Part shown: piece by piece, positions 13,965 through 27,096 of the stretch | How positions within the stretch are numbered: position 1 is the stretch's first letter | Layout of the letters: the number at the start of each line of letters is the position of its first letter | Assembly (NCBI RefSeq): GCF_037038585.1 | Contig: NC_092526.1 | Span: forward strand, 6,472,001-6,536,000 | DNA from: Patagioenas fasciata | Taxonomy: Eukaryota; Chordata; Aves; Columbiformes; Columbidae | Length of the DNA: 64,000 bases | Direction of reading: 5' to 3' | Translations under genes and position numbers: made by a program | Notes under the pieces: generated by a model | Told to the model about the DNA's origin: nothing | The model's database searches: none | Seen by the model: the letters and a program-made list of their open reading frames with translations, nothing else

Positions 13965-14050
13965 CCAGTCCCAGTCCTGCCACTGGCTCCCAGGTTGATT
14001 TAATCAGTAAATCACCTCATCCTCTCCCTCCCATCTATAAAAAGGAAATC
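13965..14050 (+). mobile_element. Possible MIR-like SINE relic (degenerate)
   Basis: CCTGCCACTGGCTCCCAGGT then AGTAAATCACCTCATCCTCT and CCATCTATAAAAAGGAAA (to 14047) follow the MIR pattern 'ctgccac..actg..gtgacc..gtcactt.acct.....ccatctgtaaaatgggga' loosely. Confidence 0.4.
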
Positions 14051-14815
14051 TGTTCCAGCCCTCTCTATCAGGCATTTTGAAATCTAATGATTACACAAGT
14101 GAATTTTTCATGTATCAATCTCGCTATCAATTGAGCGTCCGAAGTGTTAGGGGAACAATTTGCATAAATCCCTGTTTATTGAATTTAACTGAATCAGAAT
14201 CAAGCACTTCTCTCAGTTACACTTTGAAATAATGACTTTTAAAGAGGTAAATTATTTTAAGGCTGAACTTTTCAGGTGAATAAGTAGATCATGTTGCTAA
14301 TATGGAATTACTGATTTCCCTAAAATACACAGCAATGATAAGAGAAATTAAAAAGATTAAATGAGCACATTAGCTGTAACAAGAGACTTCAATTTTCAAA
14401 CTAATTGGGACAGAGGGGAAAAAAAAAGAAAACATTAAAAGGAACCATTTGTAGACTGATTTTTTACTAGCAAGGAATCCTAAATGAAGCTACAGCATAG
14501 AAAGGCTAAAAAAGGGGCATCTGTAACAAGTTTACACGCACCTCAATATCACCAGGTAACCCCAGACCCCGGGTTGTGACCACATGGAGCAGCTCACAGA
14601 TTGCTGTAGTTTTGCTCGTGATTATAAGATCCAACACAAGAAATTGTGTCTTGGAAATTAATCAAAATAATCTGAAAAAATAAATGTTATTAATTAGATT
14701 ATTAGTGTCTTTGGTGATGGGTTTACTGCCAGCTCAATTGTAAGGGTAATTCCTTATATTTGTGCTAAAAAGCGTTGCTAGTCATGTACAACACAGCCAA
14801 ATAACCTGTAATAGT

Positions 14816-14827
14816 GGATTATAATCC
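14816..14827. promoter_or_regulatory. Palindromic K50 homeodomain-type site (GGATTATAATCC)
   Basis: A 12-bp perfect palindrome made of two GGATTA half-sites, the core bound by OTX/CRX/PITX/GSC-type homeodomains. It sits in an AT-rich, repeat-free stretch (14640-14840) also holding several ATTA/TAAT cores. Confidence 0.35.
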
Positions 14828-15051
14828 GAAACTTTAAAATTCTACCAGACCAGGCTTTTATTGTGTGCAAAAATGGGTGGGTGAAGAGAGAGAGAAAATA
14901 AGAGAGAATGGAGGAACAAGGGCACTGACTCAGATTCTTACTCACTGTCCTTCAACATGGGAATGTTGGCCCAGAAAAGGGCCCACTTTGCTCACCTCAT
15001 GAGTGTCATATGACTAGGGAAGAAGAAAATCCGAGGAGTGGAACTGCATTC

Positions 15052-15071
15052 AAAATATATATATATATATA
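15052..15071. repeat. (AT)n microsatellite
   Basis: Uninterrupted AT dinucleotides after CAAA. Confidence 0.9.
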
Positions 15072-15439
15072 CTCAGATAACCTACTTTTGCTAAACTGGG
15101 TCTATCCCTATAAAGTACTTGAGTCCTTTATGACTGCAGAATTTGATATTCTTTTTTTCTGTGCTTCCATCCCATAAACTTCTACAGTTCTTAAAGGAAG
15201 AGGTTATAGATCACCATGAAACCAAAGCCAGAATGTTTTTACATTTCCATCTGCTTCTACCACACTCTCATTTTATGGCGAATCATTTAATTGCATCTCC
15301 TTAATTTTACTGTCTATTTACTTCTCTAAAACAAACTGAAGGGGGAAGAAAGGGGGGGAAAGATTCTGCAAAATTCTTATTTAGGAAAAGTGCCTGAAGC
15401 ACCAAAGAACCACACTTGAGGACTCCCATGAAGGATGAG

Positions 15440-15715
15440 TGTGCATTCAGGTCACTGAAATTGCAGCGAGATGGATGAGGCGGCAGCTCCAATTTCCTTT
15501 CTGACCTTGGGCAAGTCACTCACTTGTCTGGACGCTGCGGTTCCCTCATTCAGAAAAAGAGGATGATAATATTCCGTTAAATACAGCCTCTTCTGCATCT
15601 GACTTTTCAACCTCAAAAGATTTGCAAGCCAAAATGACTAATTCTTGGTACGAGCTCATACAGTACCCAGCACAGCGCAGGCTCATCCTCAGCCAAGATC
15701 TGTGGTTGTTACTGC
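15440..15715 (+). mobile_element. MIR-like SINE relic
   Basis: TGACCTTGGGCAAGTCACTC (15502-15521), then GTTCCCTCATTCAGAAAAAG and AGGATGATAATATT, follow the MIR core in order ('tgaccttgggcaagtcactt...cctcagtttcctcatctgtaaaatgggg.taataat'). Further on, ACAGTACCCAGCACAGCGCA (15660-15679) fits the MIR 3' part 'acagtgcctggcacatagta'. The order and spacing make this the best-preserved MIR relic in the window. Confidence 0.75.
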
Positions 15716-16333
15716 ACGACAACAATGATGCTTAAAAAGGAAAGTGGATAACACATTTTAACTGTCGTTAACTAATGATTAGTCTATCTTTAGGGAGCTG
15801 AAACAAGTCAGGTGTAAGTCAATGAGCAACAACAACTAACGTAGAATCTCAAAAAAAATATTAGAGAAAATTCTACATCTATATTTAAACCCCTTTGGCT
15901 CCAGGGAATATATGCTCAGAGCAGCAATCCTAGCATATTTTCATTAAGAATATAGAGACCGATTTTAAAGCATGAAAGAGTATTGTCAAGATATGTCAGA
16001 CAATTTCCCTTTTAAAAGGAATTTTAGCAGAAGAATCCTGATATTTACATATTATCAAATCTGCGCTGCCACATTTTTATACAAAGAATGCATAGAAATA
16101 GAGATGGCATAACAGGGAAAACAGGTTATTCACTGACTTGAGTGGCCTAGTGATTTAATAGAGAAATAAGGCTGTTTTTTTTTAAGAAGAAATAAAGCAG
16201 AAAACTCTCTGAAGCATAAAGAAGTTCTCAAGGGAGTAGATAAGGAAAATACCACAAAGGGTATGTGAGCTCTTATGACATATATAAGAACAACCAAGCA
16301 ACTGGACTAAGGAAGACCAAGGCAGGAAAGGAT

Positions 16334-16917
16334 TTCACAGAATCACAGAATCGACTGGGTTGGAAAAGACCTCAGAGATCATCAAGTCCAACCCTTGGTC
16401 CAACTCCAGTCCATTGACCAGATCATGGCACTAAGTGCCACGTCCAATCTCAGCTTAAAAACCTCCAGGGCCGGTGAGTCCAGCACCTCCCTGGGCAGCC
16501 ATTCCAATGCCTGACCACTCTCTCTGCAAAGAATTGCTTTCTAATCTCCAGCCTAAATTTCCCCTGGCAGAGTTGAAGCCCATGCCCCCTTGTCCTATTG
16601 CTGACTGCCTGGGAGAAGAGCCCAATCCCCACCTGGCTACAACTTCCCTTCAGGTAGTTCTAGAGAGTGCTGAGCTCACCTCTAAGCCTCCTCTTCTCCA
16701 GACTGAACAAGCCCAGCTCCCTCAGCCTCTCCCCATAGGGCTTGTGTTCAAGTCCATTCCCCAGTCTTGTTGCTCTTCTCTGGACCCACTCCAGCACTTC
16801 AATCTCTTTCCTGAACTGAGGGGCCCAGAACTGAACACAATACTCCAGGTGTGGCCTCCCCATTGCAGAGTACAGGGGAAGGATCACTGCCCTTGTCCTG
16901 CTGACCACACTAGTATT
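16334..16917 (-). mobile_element. CR1 LINE, 3' end (truncated)
   Basis: On the minus strand, the frame 16908-16660 encodes a longer stretch than the other copies: [54 protein letters not shown] second frame (16632-16450) has [20 protein letters not shown]. The tail appears on the plus strand as TCACAGAATCACAGAATC at 16334-16351. The element reaches into the late reverse-transcriptase/thumb region and is cut at its 5' end near 16917. Confidence 0.94.
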
Positions 16918-18635
16918 GATACAGGAAAGACAGAATTAAGACAGAATATAATTTTTTTTCCAGCAAGACTATAAAAATCTATTATAAAAAAAATAAAATC
17001 AAATGTCCTGCATCACAAACAAGCAGCAAACATTATGAATTTTTAAAACCTATTTGAAGGATGGAAATCCTGCATGAGAACAGAGAGAGGAGAGTGGCTA
17101 ATTAAAACTAGCAAGCAAACGCAGTCTCTCCAGGCTGGTTCCTTCGTTTCAGGCACAGCGTGTTCCTGGATCCGGTGCAGCAGGCAGGGCGGTTGGCACC
17201 GTCGAGTCGAAATGCTCTTTATACTGGGAACACAGAGCGCATTTCTATCAGATTTGGGTGTTTACAGACTGCACTCTTCCATTCCAAATCACCTGGAAAA
17301 CACCATTCGGTTATTCTATACACACACTGATATTTCCTCTAATCTCTGCAATGCATATGGTAGGTTTGAGGGAGTGACTGGAGTTTAATTTTCTGTTTGT
17401 TGCCAAACACCAATCATGTCATTTAAAAAAATAATCTGTTGAATTTTTCTATGAACTAATTCTTTGGTATCTAGTGAAGGTGGAAACGACCAGTCCAGGT
17501 AAACTTGCAGAAATATTCTCCAACGTAGTAGAAAATCTTTCATTTACACATAATTATTTAAAAATCCACCAAAATGATAGAAATTTGCCATTCTTTTCTC
17601 TAAGAGGAAAATTTTTAACATTCACCAATTTGAGGGTGAAAAAATATGAATAATATCAAATATCCTAGCTCTACTGTTCCCTTATTTTTCTAGAAGGAGG
17701 AACTCCACTATATAGCCCATCCTAATATTCAGCTGGTGTGAACATCATAAATATCCTAGTAATATTTATGTACGTCCATCATTTTAAGGTCCCAAGTATC
17801 TGAATTTTGGAGACTGAGTACTTGGGCTTCTGAATTTGAACCTGTCATCAAATAACTCAATTATGAAAAAGGGAACTGGAATTGTTGCTTCTGGCAATCA
17901 CTCTGGATTTAGTTTCCTGCATTCACCAGGCCACAAATGACTATCTAAAATTGCTTAAGTTTGATCATAATTAAAAACAAATGAAATTTTCTCTTTTCTG
18001 GTTCCATTAAGCCATCTCAATTTTGCACAATATAACAGTGAAGTTTGCACATTAGGTTCCTGGAAGATCGATTTTCTTTTAGATGGGAGTGGAGAGGGTA
18101 GGAAAGTGTGTTTCACTTGGAAAAGAAATAACCAAATGCCAGCACCATGTACAAATGTATGCTACAAAATGTAATTTCTTGTGGCTTGACTACAGGAAGA
18201 AGGGAGGTCAAAGATGCTATTAAAGAAAAAGTGGATCTATCTTAGGCCATTTAAATAATAACGCACGATTGCTTCATATGGTATATTTCCTTACTGCCTC
18301 ATTCAAGAGTTTGAGGTAATGAGATTTTCGCAGTCATCTTTTGAAGAATATTCAGTAATCTAATGGCTGAATCCAGACCTGAGTGAAGGGCCTGCAAAGT
18401 GTTACATGCTCCCTGAAATAAAAAAGAACAGGGGAATGCAAGACTTTACAGAATGAGCCCTTTATATCACATTCCCAATTAAAAGGGAAGAAACTCTAAA
18501 AGAGAGCTATAAGGGGAGAATGTGAAAGTAATTGATTAATTAATGTTAATTTGTGTTTTTCTCTGGAGGTGTAGATATGCTACAAATGAAAATCACCTTA
18601 AGTACTACATAAAAAAAATAATTATAAAAAATTAA

Positions 18636-18672
18636 ACAAATAAAGCCAACAACAAACAAACACACACACACA
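18636..18672. repeat. A-rich / (CA)n simple repeat
   Basis: AACAAATAAAGCC and CAACAAACAAA lead into seven CA dinucleotides (18659-18672). Confidence 0.8.
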
Positions 18673-21600
18673 GTTTTTGTTTCCACCCCGTCTCAGGGGA
18701 AAAGGTCCAAGCCAATCTGGGCTGGGATGCAGAGGAATGGAATTGTGTATATCTATGTTTCATATGTATGTATACGTTTGATTTTTAATATAATACTGTG
18801 CACATATAGAGATAGATATATAAAAATACCTTTGAGAATTCTGTTACAAGAAACCACGTAAAAATAGGGTTATATATGTCAAGTTCTCTAAAACCAAAAA
18901 TGGCAAAGTGAGAACGGCACAGGAGCTCCCTTAGACATACGGCTTCTGATACAACTTCTGTGTACGTGATCGCATTATGCTTTAAAGACAAAAGTTCCAC
19001 CTCAGCCAGAATATAAGGTCATGAATTCAAGCGTAGACACCCGGGGTTTGATTTGCAGACAAGATGAAGACTCACAGCTGTAACCGAGATGAACAGAAAA
19101 TGCAGTTTCAACATATAGCATGGTGCAGATGACACACTGCTGTGCAAAACTAGATGCTAGTCATTTCAAACTGGATTTCCAATATTAGGAGTCGCTTTTA
19201 ATCTATGCCCTGGTTCCTATTCACACAGGGGCCAAAACTGCTGGACTTTGCAGGGGTGTCACGCTAATTCATTCACAATTGCAAATCAGCAAGATATAAC
19301 ACTGCAAGCATCCTGCAAAAGCACTAAGAGGTTTTTCGTTGTTGATGCAAGGTTTCAGTAGCACTCAGTAAATAACAGAACAACAACGACTAGAAGAAAC
19401 ACAGACCCACCACTTATTCAGTAGGAACTCTGTACGCTGAACAAAGCAAAGGTCATCTGGAACTAGGAAAAGGGTGATTTTGGAGTTTCATAGGTGACTT
19501 TGATCCTGGGACTTCTAAATGTTTGACTTGCCTGACTTTGAGCTTTTTTTTTCTTTTAATATTAGTATAGGTTTGGACAAGGTCAGTTGTATGTAAATTA
19601 GACTAATTTAATGTTACTGGGTGGAATTCAGACTACAATATAGAAAATCCCCTACAACACAGATGAAATTTAAAGGGTTCCTGGCTGTAATTAAAGGTAT
19701 GCTAAATTGATATAGAAGCAAATCTGTCTGGAGGGAACATAATGACTGCCCTTGTAATGAGTCAATCCAGGCAGAGAAATGTTCAAACCCGGTATCTTTA
19801 AGTCACCTGCTTACACAGGCAAAAAGCTATGATATATGTATTTATCATGTCCTTTTTTTGTTGTTGTCTCTGTTCTATCAGCCAACAGCTGTCTAAGTAT
19901 CATTATGACTCAGAAATAATCAGAACTGTTACTGCTGCTTCTAGAAATGAAGAGTGAAAACTACAGCATCTCTCTTTCAAGGTGAAAAATCCATCGAAAA
20001 GGTACGATGTCCCCTCGTGGGTCACGTTTGTCTGATCACCTCCTACTGTGCACACAGAAAGTCTGTAGAGTGTGTCCAGCTGAAGAAGACACGGCAGCTG
20101 CCATCTAAAGCACAGAATCCAAAGGGATTTAGACATCTCGCAGGGTTTGCAGGTAGATACCTGAGCATTGCATTTCTTGAAGACAAACTTCCAGATCTCC
20201 CAACATCTCATTTTAGGTGCCAAAATCATCTTTCTGGGGCTGCCTGGGTTAGCAGTTTGTTCATGATAATACAGGCTAATGATAACACAGATGAATCTTC
20301 CCTGCTCTGCTGGGTATCAACAGAAGGGAGGAAATTCCTGTATTTGTGGTGGCAGGCACCTGCCCCTTCTCACACAGACCCTTGACCACTTCTCTCTCAG
20401 CTGCTCACCTCAGAATGTTTCTGTTTGATGTACAACCCCAGGACCCCTCTGATATGGGTCCCTAAATCATACCCCCCTGGCTGATAATTGCTGCTGTAGC
20501 CTGCCAGACTTGACTCCAACACAGTTTTTCTCGGAGAAGACGAGAGGCGCTACTAAAAAGCTGTGATGCAGAAAACAAATTCTTCAAAACCAAGTATGAT
20601 TTATTTTGTCAGAAGGTATACAGCACTCAGACAAATGGACTTATAATAACAGAGACCAAGGCATGTACTGTTTCGCTTGGTATCACCTTCAGCCTAAAGG
20701 TAGATGTGATTTAACCTTGATGTCCTCTGCTCTCTCGAGTACCTCGTTAGAGCTGCCCAGCCCCTGGTTCTCCATCAGCCTCCAGCAGCCTGTGGCAGCT
20801 GCTTGTTCCTCTCTCCAGCCACTTACAACTGTCCAGTCTTCTACAGATGAGTGTCTTCTGATCTCCTGCTCTTTCTTAGCAAGACAGCTCTGCTGCTTCT
20901 GTTAGGACTCTGCAGCTGCAACTCATGGATATAAATATGACCACTTTGTTCATTTCTGGAATGCCCTTATTTAGTCCCTTATTAGCCTCTTTCTTGCCTG
21001 GTTTTCACTTCTTCTCTGTTCCACTATCTTCCTCCTATGTATTTCACTTCACATGATGGAACTCACTCCAAACAGCCAGACAACATAATAATGCAAAATA
21101 ATTCAGGGATAGAGGGATGGATGTACGGAGCAGAGAGACCTTGCAGGCACATTTGCAAGGGACAAGGCAAGGGACACAAGCAAATCCTGGTCACTGTACA
21201 GCCAGACCAGGGCTGTTTCCATCCCTCCTGCTCCTGTAGCTGGAAGCTATGGACTTTATTACCTGTCCGGAGCTCTCTTCTTCTCCCTTGCCTTCTGGGA
21301 TACAGAATTCCTCTCAGAAACCAGATTAAAATGTGTCTTTTAAGAGAAGGCATCAGGCTCATCCTTCCCCTGTGGTGCACACCCTACTGTAACTTCCCAT
21401 AGGAACCCTATGAAAGTGTCATTCTCTCTGTCGCAGAAACCCATAACTGTGTTGTAGATGTTCAGAGAGGTGAAAAAGATCATGACTTCAATAGTTTTGA
21501 ACAGTATCGTGTCTACACTTTGATTTTCAGATTCAGCATTTAGTGATATTTAATCCCTGTGTCAGCCAAGTCTTCTCCTACAAAGTAATTTTTGCTTTCT

Positions 21601-22539
21601 CACACCCCAAGGGAGCGGAGTTAGCGTAGACTAAACAGCATTTTTCCATCTTTCTGGAATTCTGGGGGTGTGAAAGCCCAGAGAAGGAGCTGTAAACAGC
21701 AGAGAGCACAGGGGACGGGGAAAAGTGGGGAGGAGGGAGCGACTGGATGAACCCCCCATCACTGATTGAACAGGACACTACATTTAGATGGAATTAATTT
21801 TCAGTGTTGAAATTATGTTGCAGTAGTGATGGCCAGAAGAAAATATTGATGGCAATAAAACCAGAAGACAGGACGTTGACACTATTTATGTTAATTTCTC
21901 CAGGTTTCATCCCCATCTACATTACTGTTGACACCTCATGTAACCAAGCAAATAACTCTCCAAGAGCCAGGGAGTGAAAGTAAATGACTGCAGCTGCCAT
22001 GAGAGTCCTATATATTGTAGTAAGCAAACATACCGACTCATTATGACCTTGATCTAACAACCGTAGCAGTCGGCACAATGGTTCATCGGGTACTACGTTT
22101 TTAAATGTTATTTCACGAAGAATGTTTATAGAAAGTTACATTTCTCTTACCAGTTTTCAATTATAGAAAGGAAAAGGCTATGGCGGAGTGGCAAAATAAA
22201 AATGAGAACACAGAAGGAAATCAGAGGTGAGTGAACTAAAAGCAATGAGCAAAACTCTTTCAGTAGTAGGATAGGTTTTCAAAACTGTCTAACAGGTCAC
22301 AGACAGTAGGGGACACTTACTTGGGTCACCTCAGCGTTGTGTTGATAGGCATCCCTTCCAATTTTGTCACTGCAGAACCTGACTCTCCAAGCATACTCTC
22401 ACACATCTAAATAACTTTAAATAAATTACAGCAGAGTCCTGTGAGCTTGTCAATCAGTCACTCTGATGGAGCTTCTCACGGGGGATCTTTCCAAGGGAAA
22501 GAGGATACACTGAATCATAAGCTCCCATTTATTCAAAAC

Positions 22540-22615
22540 CACGAAGGCCAGATTTGGGCAACTGAAGTCAGTAGGAAAATTCCCACTGACTTCAATGGAC
22601 TTTGCATCCTACACT
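22540..22615. repeat. Second, related ancient palindromic repeat fragment
   Basis: GGCCAGATTTGGGCAACTGA / AGTCAGTAGGAAAATTCCCA / CTGACTTCAATGGACTTTGC carries inverted halves (ACTGAAGTCAGT and CACTGACTTCAATGG). It resembles the 38.2 kb element in sense and layout. Confidence 0.4.
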
Positions 22616-25600
22616 AAGTTCTCACGAGGCATTTGCCTTGTCTTTAATTCAGCTGTTTACCCCTTTCCTTCAGGTGTAGTTGCCATTTGGTCAAATTAGC
22701 TGTTGTCAGATCCAGGAGATAGATGGGATTTGGGATCTGCCTGTGTGGTTGCCCCTGATACATTTTCATTTTACACGGCTGCCGCTCCTTTTTTCATTTG
22801 AAAATGACTTTTTCTTACTTGAATTGCTTTCAAAGGCAGTCTGTCCAGCCCAGCAGATGCACTAATGAGGGTTCTTTATCTTTAAAATGTGCAAAGGGTG
22901 ATTTTCTTGTTTCATTTAATTTTAGAAAGATTTTAGTCTGTTATTTTTTCAGTTCACATTTAATACCAGAATGAAGGGACAGAAACATAAGATTCTTTGT
23001 TCTAATCTTTAATGGATTAGTGGTATTGATCAAAGAGCTTTGGGTGCTGATGTGAATTTGTCACTTAATCTTACAGGCATGTTTATCTATTTACCAAGAA
23101 ATCAGAGTGTCAAGCTAGCAATGGTATGAGGCCAAGGGCTACTACATCTGCCTCCATAGTGGGATAGACTTCATAAGGAAAGGAAATAAATAGTCAAATT
23201 ATATATCACTGCGTATCAGGGTGGGGATTGCTGTTTCTTTTTCTAACTCAGAATTTCCCTTAACTTCATCTAAACCGAGTGGTTTCATCAGGGATGGAAC
23301 AATGCAAGACAACACTCTCTATTAAATTAGGTAGTAACCTGTGCAGTGCATCTTAATGGGAAGAAAAGCTGCATCACTGGGATTTCTTTCTTTTTTAATT
23401 AGATACAATCACTGTGATAAAAGGACATTGAGCGGTCTTGATTTTCATTTCAGAGAGATGTGATCATACTTACAATATATTTGTTAGGCAATTTAAAAAA
23501 CCACCATATTAGATTATTAAATTAACCCTTTGCATCTATCATATTGGTAAATTAAATCTGAGTCACCTTGAAGAAATAAAAGTTTCAAATTTTAAAAAGG
23601 GTACTTTTTTGACGGGAAAATAAGATTTGTGTGAAATTAATAATGTGTTTATTGTGTGTTCAAAATTCCAGATCTTCTCACTTGCTCCAGGACCCTTTAT
23701 GGAGAGAGGATTCTAGGATCCTGACGTTATTCACAGGAGGAAAAGATAACTGGGAAAAATTATGTCAGTTGAAGAACTGTGTAAAATCACTGTGACTAGA
23801 ACCTGGTAGTGGTTAAAGAACGGGGCAAAAAGGAGCTAAGATAGGGTTGCTGCCAGCTGTGCAAAGGAGAAGGGCAAAGAGGACTTGCTGTCCTGCCAGG
23901 GAAAGAAGATCCATGATGACAGCGAAGAAGGGAAAACAAAGAAACACTGTTTATGCAACAGGGGTTGAGAAGGTGCAACATTTCCAGTCATGTGGCAGAG
24001 ATGGTGCAGGAAAAGCATCGCAATGCTGTGAAAACCAGCGCTGCAAAGTAAACTGAAGAGCCAAATGAGCCGGAGAGGGTGCAAAGCACCAGCATAAAGC
24101 ACAGACTTCTTGTAATAACAAAAGATGGACAGCTATCTTCCATCAAGAGTATTTGAGGAGGCTGCAAGCCGAATTCAGATGTAGCACTGGCTTTTCATTA
24201 TCAAGACTTTCATATAATATTTGCTCCTGGAAATTAAAGTCCATAGCATTTTGGATAAGGTATTTGCATATAATAATCTGATCTCTTTGCTCTTTCTTGC
24301 TGTCTGGTTTCTGGTTCCTACCACCAAACTCCAGGCTCGACCTGTACTTTCTGTCAGTCTTGCTCCTTTATCTGAATCTGATGCTGCTACTTATTCATAG
24401 CATCTTTCAGCAGAGCTGATGTTTGCTCAGAGATGGCACTTCTCCTGCAGGCTCGGGAGGCTCCAGTGTTTTTTAGCACTGACACGGCTTAAATGCATCA
24501 GCTGGGACTGATTCAGTTTCCGCACGCTTGAAACTTTTCTGCTCTGGGTATAATGGTTACTCAAGCATATCTGCTTTTCTTCTACTGAGAACAATTGCAG
24601 GTGTTTTCAAAGCTGTGGATGATAACTGCAAGAGCTTGGCAGCGCAGACTGGAGAGCTCTTCTGAAGCACTGCTACAAACCCTTCTCACCAGTAACTTTG
24701 TAAGCATGTTAACCCCCATCTTTGGGAGCCACATTCAGCTGTATAAAAAGCATCCCACTAAAACAGCGCTCTGGTTCCCATAGAATATCCTGCGCTCAAA
24801 CTGTCATCTTCTCACTTTGGTTTATGTGCTTAGACCTTAAACTTCTTTTTACATCTCTGTTTGGTAGTATGAAGCAACGCAGCTTTTGCAACTTATGTTT
24901 TTGACTATCAGTGTAGTCTTCCACATAGCAACACCTTTATTTTCCCTATTTAAGAGAAGTTTCCATAAAACTCCTATTAGTAGCAATGAAACAGCTCAGC
25001 AAAGTTTCTTAACAGCGTGTAAGTCACAATTTTTCCCTCCACCTGCTCCAGGCTGGGCATCATCGCAAGCACAGATAGAATCAGAAGACAGAGCAAGGAG
25101 GTCTACAAAGGACATTATCACTGGAAAGAGACACCAGGATCTATAACCTGCTCTCTCTAGGCCAATGCTTTAATGCAAGTAAAGGCCTATAGCTATAAAC
25201 ATTCTGCCAACAGTACAATAAGAGTGACATCCACTAGAAGTTAAGCATTTCAGTTTGATAAAATCGTAATAATTGCTCGTATTTTTTAACAGAATAATTC
25301 TAAAGATCATGGAGAATAAGCAAACTCTTTTCACATGAGTTATTTTTCTCCTGCTTTGGACAGTGAAAGGAACAGGAGAGGGAACAAGGACAAGGCGAAG
25401 ACCAGAAGAGTCACCCTAAAAAAAACCCTACCCAATTTATTCTGACCTGAAACAACAAAACTCCTGCAGAATGGAAACGCATGTATTTAGCTGGGTCCAC
25501 AGGCCACCAGATGCAAACACCACTTGACTGCTGCTCCCACGCACGCTGCCCTTGATGCTTTACCATTTTTTCCCCAGGTGGAGCAGATTCAGGCCTGGTA

Positions 25601-27002
25601 ACCTCCAGAGCCATCCCACTTCTGCATAAGCAGCAGAGCTTGTTTACAGGAATGTAAACCATTAAAAAAGAGATGCTGAGGAAACTTTAGAAATGGAGCT
25701 GTTGTCAGCAGAGATTAAATTGTATACCAACAGCACGACATTTATGCACTGCTACTTAAACTGTGACAAATGGTTGCAAACATGATAGTTGCAGGATCTT
25801 TAATCTAAATGAATGGTGCTTTTAGCCTACCTCTGACTGGAATTCATTTTGGAAATAAAGAAGCATTTCCTACTCGGTTGTGTACGGAATTACAGCACCA
25901 ATGACTAAAAGGGCAGGAGTCGCAGCTTTCACAGCTCTCGACAGTGCCACAGTGCACTGGAAGGGCTGGAACAGGCTGTCTTTATGTATTTATTCCCTTC
26001 TGAGTCCCAAGCAATGTCTCCAATGTAAAGTAAGATCTTTACCTACCTGTCGACCTTACAGAAATTGTTTTCAAGGAGTTTTTTCTCCTCTTTCATTTTC
26101 CTCGTTATAACAACATGCATAATGTAAGCTCATATATGGCAGCAGGGATTACATTAAAATGTAATTTTTAAAATTACAAATCTGTCAAACAACAAGCTAT
26201 TCAAAAATCATTTCTATCATTATCAGTTTAAATGTAATATTAACTACTGGAGAAAACTGATAGCATAGGTAGGTTATCCTACTTACGCTAAATTTATTCC
26301 TGCATTATCCTCAGAGACTCTCAGCTGAAGGAATTAAAAGCACAATTCTTACAAACAAGTATTTGCAAAGTGATTTTTTAGTGTTTATAGTCTTGTAGTA
26401 CAGTATTTATGAAATAATCTAATTGCAAACATTCCAAGGTGTTCTTCAGCTGATAGCACAAAATTCACTCCTTTATCCCACCACCCCCACCTCCCTATTC
26501 CTGATCACTGGCTTGACTGTACCCCTTGGAGATTTCGGAATTAAACCAAAAACAAACAAACAAAAAAAGGAAATGGGAAATGGGAAATGCGAAAAGATGT
26601 CAGGTGAAAAATGTTTCTTCAAGAAAGAAACAACTCATCAGAATTGCAAAAACGTGACTCTGGCATATAAGCAGATGACCACACTTGGTGGTGTTTCTGC
26701 AGGAGTCCCCTTGCACAACTGCAAGATTTGCAGGTCGGGGGGAGGCGTGGGGTGGTGAACTGGGCGACAAACTAAGAAAATGATCCCTTCAAGTCGCCAC
26801 TTTAAGCCATGAAGTTTACTCCAGCTTTTTGTACAGCTCCTATATTTTTAAAAAGACAATAAAAACAATCTTCCCTGTTCCTTTTTTTTTTTTCTTTTTG
26901 AGGGAAAATACAATCTTTGTTCAGAAGAAATTCTTCTGATGAAATACTTAACTTAGACCAAGGTTACAGCGCAGTTGAAGCTGTGTGAAGAGCAGGAAGG
27001 CA

Positions 27003-27016
27003 CTGCCACCTCGTGG
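27003..27016 (-). promoter_or_regulatory. Candidate CTCF site
   Basis: On the minus strand the site reads CCACGAGGTGGCAG, which fits the CTCF core CCACNAGRKGGCRS. It lies just 5' of the 27.05 kb minisatellite. Confidence 0.45.
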
Positions 27017-27048
27017 AGCGTGTGCTGGAGGCCGTGTGGGCAGCCAGG

Positions 27049-27096
27049 CTGATGAAGGGGATGAAGCTGATGAAGGAGATGAAGCTGATGGATGAA
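27049..27096 (+). repeat. Minisatellite, 18-bp unit, about 2.5 copies
   Basis: The unit CTGATGAAGGGGATGAAG is repeated with GGGG/GGAG variation and then truncated. On the minus strand it translates as LHQLHLLHQLHPLHQ-like periodic peptide, which explains the two open frames there. They are not genes. Confidence 0.8.

Larger units (their letters stand above)
12621..16333. other. No gene recognised (contains MIR relics and the homeodomain-type palindrome)
   Basis: Mostly AT-rich. 14.1-14.4 kb contains an octamer-like ATTTGCAT (14157-14164) and many TAAT cores in repeat-free sequence. This is compatible with, but not proof of, conserved non-coding DNA. Confidence 0.65.
16918..27002. other. Gene desert
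   Basis: Long AT-rich tract with no recognisable exon. The longest frames (143 codons at 19954, 121 at 21037) lack domains and overlap open frames on the other strand. The only repeats recognised are the CA tract and the 22.54 kb palindromic fragment. Confidence 0.65.

Noticed and set aside
16474..16974. 166-codon plus-strand frame
   Set aside because: It is the antisense of the CR1 copy.
19903..20385. Overlapping 143- and 108-codon frames on opposite strands
   Set aside because: No domain, no consistent codon bias and no splice context. Overlap on both strands argues for chance.
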